DNA of 20,410 bases from Verrucomicrobiota bacterium. Lineage in GTDB: Bacteria > Verrucomicrobiota > Verrucomicrobiae > Chthoniobacterales > UBA10450. Position numbers and translations under genes: made by a program. The notes under the pieces were generated by a model, which was not told the origin of the DNA, searched no databases, and saw only the letters and a list, made by a program, of their open reading frames with translations. The stretch lies in assembly GCA_005887855.1 (NCBI GenBank), contig VBQB01000106.1, forward strand, positions 1 to 20,410, written 5' to 3'. Shown here in pieces: positions 15,235-20,410 of this stretch. Within the stretch, counting starts at the first letter, position 1. The number at the start of each line of letters is the position of its first letter.

Positions 15235-16383
15235 CTACAACCGTTTCGCCAGCTGGCGTGCTTTTTCCCGCAAGAACTCAGCCGCACGCGTCATGTTTTC
15301 CTTCTCACTCATTTCGGGTTGCGCGAGAACGTAAACGTCATCGAATATTTCACGCACTTTTCGATCTTCGCTGGCGCGGCCAACCATCGCGAAGACAGGT
15401 TTGCCAAGTTTTCGCGTGAGTCGGGCGACTCCCGCTGGCGTTTTTCCCTCGAGCGTCTGTCGATCTAAACTCCCCTCGCCGGTGATGACAACATCGGCAC
15501 CTTTCATCTTGGATTCGAGGTCGATTGATTCGGCCACCACATTGAATCCTGGTCGAATTTTCGCACCGCAAAAACTCCTAAGACCGAAGCCGAGTCCGCC
15601 GGCCGCGCCCGCGCCAGCTTCATTGTGATAGTCCACGCCTAAATCTTTGGAAACAACGTCGGCGAGGTTGGTTAACGCCCCCTCCAACACGTCGATCTTG
15701 TCTGGCGTCACGCCTTTCTGCGGACCGAACACGTACGTCGCACCATTTGTACCGAGCAACGGATTTCGCACGTCGACTGCTGCAATAATTCTCAACTGTG
15801 GCGGCAGCCGTGCCGGCTGCGATGTCGAGCTTGCAAGCGGCACGCCTGCCGCTCCCGGAGCTTGGATGCGCGTGAGCTTTTGCAGATCACTCACGTCGCC
15901 GGCCAATTCTTTGTCGCCCGCAAAAAATCGAAAACCAAGTGCGCGTGCCATTCCGAATCCGCCATCGTTCGTCGCGCTACCGCCAAGGCCGATAATGACC
16001 TCCTCCACCCCGTGCTGCGCGGCATCGAGGAGCATTTCGCCAACACCAAATGTGTTCGCGCGAAGCGGATCGCGCCCATTTTCGGCGAGTCGCCGCATTC
16101 CAGCCGCTTCGCTCATCTCCATCACGGCAAGTTTGCAGCTGGCGATCCAAGCATAATGCGCCTCGATTTGACGGCCTAGCGGATCATGCGCGCTGCACTT
16201 CACCCACGACCCATGCAGTGCACCAAATATCACTTCCGCCGTTCCCTCACCCCCATCCGCCATCGGCACGATGTCGATCTTGGCGCCGGGCAAAACATCG
16301 CGCAATCCGAGCGCAATGTTTTCCGCGACTTCTCGCGCGCTCAGAGAGCCTTTGAATTTATCGGGGGCGATTAAAATTGTCAT
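15235..16383 (-). CDS. glxK: Glycerate kinase (type I, GlxK/GarK family)
   Basis: 382 residues from the ATG at 16383. The family phosphorylates D-glycerate, normally to 2-phosphoglycerate, linking glyoxylate or sugar-acid breakdown to glycolysis. Family motifs are present: ILIAPDKFKGSLSA at the N-terminus (3-16), PMADGGEGTAE (40-50), IGLGGSATNDGGFGMARALG (131-150), GPQKGVTPDKI (220-230), EAGAGAAGGLGFGL (255-268) and TGEGSLDRQTLEGKTPAGVA (301-320). Two oddities: the start codon and second codon lie inside an interspersed repeat (16379-16469), and residues about 175-196 are an Ala/Pro/Ser-rich insert encoded by palindromic DNA (15796-15858). The core motifs are intact, so it is probably active. 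gatB lies upstream on the same strand. Confidence 0.95.
   Translation of the reverse strand: MTILIAPDKFKGSLSAREVAENIALGLRDVLPGAKIDIVPMADGGEGTAEVIFGALHGSWVKCSAHDPLGRQIEAHYAWIASCKLAVMEMSEAAGMRRLAENGRDPLRANTFGVGEMLLDAAQHGVEEVIIGLGGSATNDGGFGMARALGFRFFAGDKELAGDVSDLQKLTRIQAPGAAGVPLASSTSQPARLPPQLRIIAAVDVRNPLLGTNGATYVFGPQKGVTPDKIDVLEGALTNLADVVSKDLGVDYHNEAGAGAAGGLGFGLRSFCGAKIRPGFNVVAESIDLESKMKGADVVITGEGSLDRQTLEGKTPAGVARLTRKLGKPVFAMVGRASEDRKVREIFDDVYVLAQPEMSEKENMTRAAEFLREKARQLAKRL
15796..15858. repeat. Palindromic element inside the glycerate kinase gene, in frame
   Basis: Two adjacent hairpins lie within the coding region: GCAGCCG/CGGCTGC around TGC (15804-15820) and AGCGGCA/TGCCGCT around CGCC (15836-15853). 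In the kinase frame they encode PGAAGVPLASSTSQPARLPP, a low-complexity insert between LTRIQ and LRIIAAVDVRNP, where family members usually have a short link. This looks like an interspersed palindromic repeat that entered a gene without breaking the frame. Confidence 0.55.
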
Positions 16384-16469
16384 TCTGAGCGGAGCGCAGC
16401 GGAGCCGAAGAATCCCGCAGCGCTACCCAAACATGACATCACGGGATTCTCGACTTCGCTCGGAATGAC
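16379..16469. repeat. Interspersed inverted repeat of the GTCATTCTGAGCG type
   Basis: The left arm starts GTCATTCTGAGCG (16379) and ends GAAGAATCCCG (16407-16417); the right arm runs CGGGATTCTCGACTTCG then CTCGGAATGAC (16442-16469). The arms are inverted, with extra GGAGCGCAGC-like repeats in the left arm. This motif is a repeat familiar from many bacterial genomes, including soil Acidobacteria, Bacteroidetes and Verrucomicrobia. It lies between gatB and the glycerate kinase and covers the kinase start codon. Confidence 0.8.
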
Positions 16470-16492
16470 GGCGGGTTAATTACGAATCGCAA

Positions 16493-17947
16493 TTACGATT
16501 TCAATTTTCGCTCCAGAATTTCGCCCGCCAACTGCGGATTCGCCTTTCCTTTCGACAATTTCATCACCTGCCCCTTGAGAAAATTAAGAGACGCGGCATT
16601 GCCAGCTTTAAAATCTGCGGCCGGCTTTGGATTCGCCGCGATCACCTGATCGCAGAAAGCTTCAATCGCGCTCGCGTCGCTTAGTTGCTCGATCCCCTTC
16701 TCTTTCACGATCGCGGCAGCACCTTTGCCGCTCGTGAACATTTCCGCGAAAACGTCTTTGCCCTGTTTGCCGCTGATTTTTCCGGAGTCGATTAAGTTGA
16801 CCAGCTCATCGAGCGCTTCGGGCGGAATTGGGCAATCATTGATAGTCTTACCGGCGCTGCTCAACGCGCTCTGCAAATCGTTCAGAATCCAGTTAGCAAC
16901 GTTCTTCGGTTTCTTTGCGCCGCGCGCCGCTGTTTCGAAATATTTTGCGAGATCGAGATCGTTCGCAAGCACACCAGCGTCATAGGCGCTCACTTCGTAC
17001 TGCTCGACAAACCTGGCCCGTTTGGCCTTCGGTAATTCCGGAACGCGCGCACGAGCATCAGCGAGCAGCACTTCGCCTTTCACTGGCACCAAGTCCGGAT
17101 CCGGAAAATAGCGGTAATCGTGCGCCGATTCCTTCGTGCGCATGAGAAATGTTTCAGCGGCGCCATCGTCCCAGCCGCGAGTCTCCTGCTCTAATTTTTC
17201 GCCGCGTTCCAGAGCATCGATCTGCCGCTGGATTTCGTAGGCAAGCGCGCGCCGCACCCCACTAATCGAGTTCATATTTTTGATCTCGATTTTTGCTCCA
17301 AGCTCCGCTTGCGACTCAGGTCGCACGGAGACATTGCAATCGCAGCGGAGTTGGCCTTTCTCCATGTCGGCATCGCTCACCCCGCCGTAGATCAAAATTT
17401 GTTTGAGCGCAGTCAGAAACGCGAACGCTTCCTCGGGTGAATTGATTTCGGGCTGCGTCACGATTTCCATGAGCGGCGTTCCAGCGCGGTTGAAATCGAT
17501 TCCCGTGTTTGATTCAAAGTGGAAACTTTTCGCCACGTCTTCCTCAAGGTGAATGCGCACGAGGTGCACTTCTTTGTCTGGATTCGCGATGTCTTTCTGC
17601 GCATCCTTCGGATAAGCGAGATCATGGAGAAGCACACTGCCATTGGTGCAGAGCGGCATATCGTATTGCGAAATCTGATAGTTCTTCGGCATGTCCGGAT
17701 AAAAATAATTTTTCCGGTCGAATTTGCAGAGCGGGGCGATGTCGCAGCCTAGCATGAGACCTGTGACCACCGTCATGCGCAGCGCTTCATGATTCATAAC
17801 CGGCAAAGCGCCGGGCAAGCCAAGGCAGACCGGACAGGTGTGGGCGTTCGGTTCTGCGCCAAATTCGACCGGACACGCGCAAAACATCTTCGAGCGCGTC
17901 TTAAGCTGAACGTGCACTTCCAGACCAATGGTGGTGATATAATTCAT
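16493..17947 (-). CDS. gatB: GatB, Asp-tRNA(Asn)/Glu-tRNA(Gln) amidotransferase subunit B
   Basis: Part of GatCAB, which makes Gln-tRNA(Gln) and/or Asn-tRNA(Asn) by amidating mischarged tRNA. I chose the ATG at 17947, giving 484 residues, normal for the family, with NYITTIGLEVHVQLKTRSKM at the start; an upstream extension reads through CGAAT repeats and is not credible. FCAC and CPVC (22-25, 39-42) match the Cys pairs of the zinc site, CPVCLGLPGALPVMN (39-53) is the family signature, and FDRKNYFYPDMPKNYQISQY (76-95), DFNRAGTPLMEIV (151-163) and RCDCNVSVRP (201-210) belong to the cradle and kinase domain. The C-terminal YqeY-like tail, ending FLKGQVMKLSKGKANPQ, is complete. gatA and gatC are not in the window. 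Confidence 0.97.
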   Translation of the reverse strand: MNYITTIGLEVHVQLKTRSKMFCACPVEFGAEPNAHTCPVCLGLPGALPVMNHEALRMTVVTGLMLGCDIAPLCKFDRKNYFYPDMPKNYQISQYDMPLCTNGSVLLHDLAYPKDAQKDIANPDKEVHLVRIHLEEDVAKSFHFESNTGIDFNRAGTPLMEIVTQPEINSPEEAFAFLTALKQILIYGGVSDADMEKGQLRCDCNVSVRPESQAELGAKIEIKNMNSISGVRRALAYEIQRQIDALERGEKLEQETRGWDDGAAETFLMRTKESAHDYRYFPDPDLVPVKGEVLLADARARVPELPKAKRARFVEQYEVSAYDAGVLANDLDLAKYFETAARGAKKPKNVANWILNDLQSALSSAGKTINDCPIPPEALDELVNLIDSGKISGKQGKDVFAEMFTSGKGAAAIVKEKGIEQLSDASAIEAFCDQVIAANPKPAADFKAGNAASLNFLKGQVMKLSKGKANPQLAGEILERKLKS

Positions 17948-17962
17948 GGCCGCGCCAGGAAT

Positions 17963-18044
17963 TAACCACGAATGGACACGAATGAACACGAATTCCAATA
18001 GGCAACGTCGCGAATGGCTTTCTATTATTCGTGTTCATCCTTGG
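17963..18044. repeat. CACGAATG-type repeat upstream of gatB
   Basis: CCACGAATGGACACGAATG continues as AACACGAATTC, a tandem of ACACGAAT words (17966-17993). ATGAACACGAAT (17982-17993) is perfectly inverted at 18027-18038 across a 33-bp loop. Sequence of this kind is common between genes in Verrucomicrobia. It occupies the space between the CvpA-family stop and the gatB start, where any gatB promoter would lie. Confidence 0.65.
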
Positions 18045-18072
18045 TCAAATGCAGTGCGATCGGGCTGCGAGA

Positions 18073-18993
18073 TCACTTCTGCTCAACGGCGTAAGCCAGC
18101 GCGCCCTGCAGATCGAATTCTTTGATTTGCTTGGCGAGCGCGGGATCGTTTACCGCGTCGATGAGGCGCTGATCGTGGATAAGATCGAGAAAACGCCTTC
18201 GCGCGATCATCTCAGAGATTTCTGGATCGTTTCGCAAAGCAATAATTTTCGGATGCTTGCTCAACTCGCGGGCACCGGGGAACGTAAGGAATTTCCGCGC
18301 ACGTTCAGGATCGGAAAACACACTACCCGCCTTGCCAAGCGTTTCGTAGGTCTTCGATGAAATGGGGTCTGTTCGCTTGACCGCCTCTCCGACGGTCCCA
18401 AGTTCGAGCGAATTCTTTAATCGCGCTAGTAACGCGGTGAGCTTCGTCGATTCCTCATCTGACTCCGAGAGAGAGCGTCGGCGCACATCAAGAGGCTGTA
18501 AGCTGCTCGTGTGGCCGGCGGCTACAGAGCTTGCCCGGCTGCGGATATGCGCGTCGGCTACCGCACCGATTGCACGAACACCCACCACAGTCATCCAGAG
18601 TACAAAGGCGCCAAAAAACAATCCGATTACGGCCCCCGCAAATGCATAAAGCAAACGAATGAGCGTCGAATTTTGCTGGCCGGTGCGCTTGAACAAGATC
18701 GTTCCGATGATGGTGAGGAGCGCATATATGACGAGCGCAAGCACTGCGCCGCCGAAGATCGACAGTACAATGTCAGGCATTTTCAAAAACGGCCGAGCTA
18801 TCGGGACGACCAACCTGCCGCCGAAAAATGCGGCCGCGTACGCCGCCGCAAGAGCAGCAACACGCACAAGTTGACGCATCAAACCAGCTCGCCAGCCGCG
18901 CACGACTTCGAACAAAATCAAAACGATAGCAAAGGAAACGAAGACGGCCTGCCAAAGTGGCGAACCCGCCACCGCGTGCAGTTCGGGCCTCAC
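18073..18993 (-). CDS. CvpA-family membrane protein
   Basis: 306 residues from a GTG at 18993. Four membrane segments are visible: about 14-31 ([17 protein letters not shown]), 42-60, 75-100 ([20 protein letters not shown]) and 113-140 ([20 protein letters not shown]), with the [15 protein letters not shown] loop typical of CvpA/colicin V production proteins. The family is linked to envelope homeostasis, but its activity is unclear. A C-terminal part of about 150 residues is longer than in E. coli CvpA (about 160 in total), polar and helical, with [20 protein letters not shown] and [16 protein letters not shown]; it should be cytoplasmic if the N-terminus is. The GTG overlaps the aroC TGA by 4 bp (18990-18993), suggesting translational coupling. 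Confidence 0.88.
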   Translation of the reverse strand: MRPELHAVAGSPLWQAVFVSFAIVLILFEVVRGWRAGLMRQLVRVAALAAAYAAAFFGGRLVVPIARPFLKMPDIVLSIFGGAVLALVIYALLTIIGTILFKRTGQQNSTLIRLLYAFAGAVIGLFFGAFVLWMTVVGVRAIGAVADAHIRSRASSVAAGHTSSLQPLDVRRRSLSESDEESTKLTALLARLKNSLELGTVGEAVKRTDPISSKTYETLGKAGSVFSDPERARKFLTFPGARELSKHPKIIALRNDPEISEMIARRRFLDLIHDQRLIDAVNDPALAKQIKEFDLQGALAYAVEQK

Positions 18994-20087
18994 TTTGTTG
19001 AGCCCGGCAAACTAATCGCTTGCTGGCGCAGCGCGTGATCGCAAAGCACAAGCGCGGCCATCGCTTCAACTATTGGCACTGCCCGGGGCAGGACACACGG
19101 ATCATGGCGTCCCCGCGCCGTCAGCTTGGTTTGCTCCCGCGACGCGGTCACGGTGCTTTGTGCGTGTCCGATCGTTGCAGTCGGCTTAAAGGCGACCCGA
19201 AAGCAAATCTCTTCGCCATTGCTGATCCCGCCCTGCACCCCGCCAGAGTTGTTTGTCGCCGTCCGAACTTTCCCACTGCGCATTTCAAATGGATCGTTAT
19301 GCTCCGAGCCGCGCATGTGCGTCGCAGCAAAACCGGAACCAATCTCAAATCCTTTGGTTGCCGGTAAACTCAGCATCGCTTTTGCCAGCTCTGCCTCGAG
19401 CTTGTCAAAAACCGGCTCGCCCAGTCCAGGCGGGATGCCACGAGCAACGCATTCAATCACGCCACCAACCGAGTCGCCTTCGCCGCGAATTTCTTCGATA
19501 AGCGACGTCATCTTCTTCGCCGCTGCGGCATCGGGACAGCGAATCGAATTTTTCTCTACGTCTTTCATTTTCACAGTGGAGCGATTGATTTTCCCAATGA
19601 CCTGGTGAATCTGCGCGACGTAAGCGACGATTTCGAACTCCGAGTAAAAGGCCGACAATATCTTTTTCGCGACTGCACCCGCTGCGACCCGGCCGATGGT
19701 CTCGCGCGCCGACGCGCGACCGCCGCCCTGCCAGTTCCGAATTCCATATTTGGCCTCGTAAGTGAAATCAGCATGGGACGGTCGAAATTTTCTTGCGATC
19801 TCCCCGTAATCCTCCGGGCGAGCGTCTTTATTGCGCACCAGAATCGCAATAGGTGTGCCAAGCGTTTTTCCTTCGAATACGCCGGAAAGAATCTCGCAAC
19901 GATCTTCTTCTTTCCGTTGTGTAGTGAGTTTGCTTTGGCCCGGACGACGGCGATCCAGCTCTCGTTGAACCTCCGCATCGGAGATGTCGATGTTCGGTGG
20001 GCAGCCGTCGATTACTACGCCGATACCGCCGCCGTGCGATTCTCCAAATGTCGTGATGCGAAAAAGCCGGCCGAACGTGTTGCCCAT
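18990..20087 (-). CDS. aroC: AroC, chorismate synthase
   Basis: Converts 5-enolpyruvylshikimate-3-phosphate to chorismate using reduced FMN; last step of the shikimate pathway. 365 residues from the ATG at 20087, normal length. [20 protein letters not shown] at the N-terminus carries His18, followed by [23 protein letters not shown] (101-115) holds His105; [20 protein letters not shown] (121-140) is the second signature; and [12 protein letters not shown] then [15 protein letters not shown] form the third. The C-terminal [19 protein letters not shown] is complete. It shares a GTGA overlap with the CvpA-family gene. The upstream neighbour is the Lrp/AsnC-type gene on the same strand, 153 bp away, an unremarkable spacing for a separate promoter. 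Confidence 0.97.
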   Translation of the reverse strand: MGNTFGRLFRITTFGESHGGGIGVVIDGCPPNIDISDAEVQRELDRRRPGQSKLTTQRKEEDRCEILSGVFEGKTLGTPIAILVRNKDARPEDYGEIARKFRPSHADFTYEAKYGIRNWQGGGRASARETIGRVAAGAVAKKILSAFYSEFEIVAYVAQIHQVIGKINRSTVKMKDVEKNSIRCPDAAAAKKMTSLIEEIRGEGDSVGGVIECVARGIPPGLGEPVFDKLEAELAKAMLSLPATKGFEIGSGFAATHMRGSEHNDPFEMRSGKVRTATNNSGGVQGGISNGEEICFRVAFKPTATIGHAQSTVTASREQTKLTARGRHDPCVLPRAVPIVEAMAALVLCDHALRQQAISLPGSTK

Positions 20088-20240
20088 TTGATTGTCGATT
20101 TTACTTCACCGAATTGTAAAGCGCGAGGTGGATCGAGCAGTCCCTTGCTCGATGCTAAGATAACGCGCCTCGGCGCCACTTCTAACATCGCGCGACCCAC
20201 CTGGATCGCCTCGACCGCAGTCTTCAAATCGTCGATTGAA
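20088..20240. repeat. Intergenic region upstream of aroC with palindromic repeat
   Basis: ATCGAGCA (20132-20139) is perfectly inverted at 20146-20153 around a 6-nt loop, and AGGTGG (20126-20131) is inverted at 20197-20202 enclosing it, with a GC-rich GCGCC/GGCGC pair between. Together these form a compact multi-hairpin unit of about 80 bp. No open frame here is convincing. The aroC promoter should lie in this region if aroC is not read from the Lrp gene. Confidence 0.5.
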
Positions 20241-20410
20241 TCACGAACGTTTTGCGCTACTGCGGGCGGACGCTTTTGGAAGCGGCGGCGATCGGGGCGA
20301 CACGGGCGATGATTGAACAATCGACGTGATCGTTTGCCCATGAACGAGAAAGCGGTCCAACACTTGGTCCAGCGACGCAATCTCCGGCAGGTGGACCTTG
20401 AGAATGAAGC
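20241..20410 (-). CDS. Lrp/AsnC-type regulator, C-terminal end (5' part beyond window)
   Basis: The frame entering from the right edge reads FILKVHLPEIASLDQVLDRF, then LVHGQTITSIVQSSPV and a Pro/Ser/Arg-rich tail, with TGA at 20241-20243. FILKV and the ITSIV strand before a conserved Ser are typical of the end of the Lrp/AsnC ligand-binding (RAM) domain, a ferredoxin-like fold that binds amino acids. About 55 residues are visible; the DNA-binding domain lies outside. The tail of about 20 residues after SSPV looks unstructured. A competing open frame in the same stretch (20015-20380) reads as low-complexity Arg-rich sequence and was not chosen. Confidence 0.7.
   Translation of the reverse strand, partial: FILKVHLPEIASLDQVLDRFLVHGQTITSIVQSSPVSPRSPPLPKASARSSAKRS

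Noticed and set aside
17948..17998. 17-residue extension of GatB
   Set aside because: Encoded by the tandem CACGAATG repeat; known GatB proteins begin near the ATG at 17947.
20015..20380. Open frame of 121 residues on the minus strand upstream of aroC
   Set aside because: Arg-rich and without recognisable motif. It overlaps aroC's start, and the adjacent frame gives a clear Lrp/AsnC C-terminus.
1..20410. CRISPR array, tRNA/rRNA genes, phage or transposase genes
   Set aside because: Looked for regularly spaced repeats, cloverleaf-like sequence and recombinase motifs; none seen by eye. A tRNAscan/minced run would settle it.

Overview
The window reads as a dense, GC-rich chromosomal segment of a free-living bacterium. 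Gene content (a GH18-NodB-GT2 fusion, DUF5996, an AraC regulator with a cupin-like N-terminus, several glycoside hydrolases), the scarcity of clear Shine-Dalgarno sites, and many short palindromic intergenic repeats fit Verrucomicrobiota, perhaps the Chthoniobacterales/Spartobacteria lineage. That placement is inferred from style and gene families, not from a marker gene. Most genes are housekeeping. No rRNA, tRNA, CRISPR array, prophage or transposase gene was recognised.

Layout. Minus strand 1-4027: purH (3' end beyond the window), an AraC-type regulator whose frame is broken, a DUF5996 protein, and a short PepSY-like hypothetical. Plus strand 4192-7213: an RsbW-like ATP-binding protein, ruvB and xseA, two of them DNA recombination/repair genes. 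7214-7578 has no gene but holds palindromes, a possible small RNA and a strong intrinsic terminator. 7579-14542 is a carbohydrate block: a GH26-like lipoprotein (minus), a large secreted protein with a clan GH-A-like barrel and an embedded discoidin-like domain (plus, divergent from the lipoprotein), and an 1125-residue membrane protein joining a GH18-like domain, a NodB deacetylase and a GT2 polysaccharide synthase (minus, convergent). 14619-20410: a gamma-carbonic-anhydrase-like protein (plus), then a minus-strand run of a glycerate kinase, gatB, a CvpA-family protein, aroC (4-bp overlap with the CvpA gene) and the 3' end of an Lrp/AsnC regulator.

The part most like a distinct system is 7579-14542. 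One polypeptide appears able to polymerise an N-acetylhexosamine chain in the cytoplasm and modify it on the outer face of the inner membrane, and two divergent exported glycosidase-like proteins lie beside it. This resembles the synthase/deacetylase/hydrolase logic of PNAG and Pel exopolysaccharide systems, in a compressed form without a recognisable outer-membrane porin here.

The second theme is repeats. At least five kinds of palindromic element sit between or at the ends of genes, one spans the glycerate kinase start codon, and one seems to lie inside the same gene in frame, adding about 20 residues. A REPIN-like inverted pair lies between the ATP-binding protein gene and ruvB, with a third copy 1.3 kb away.
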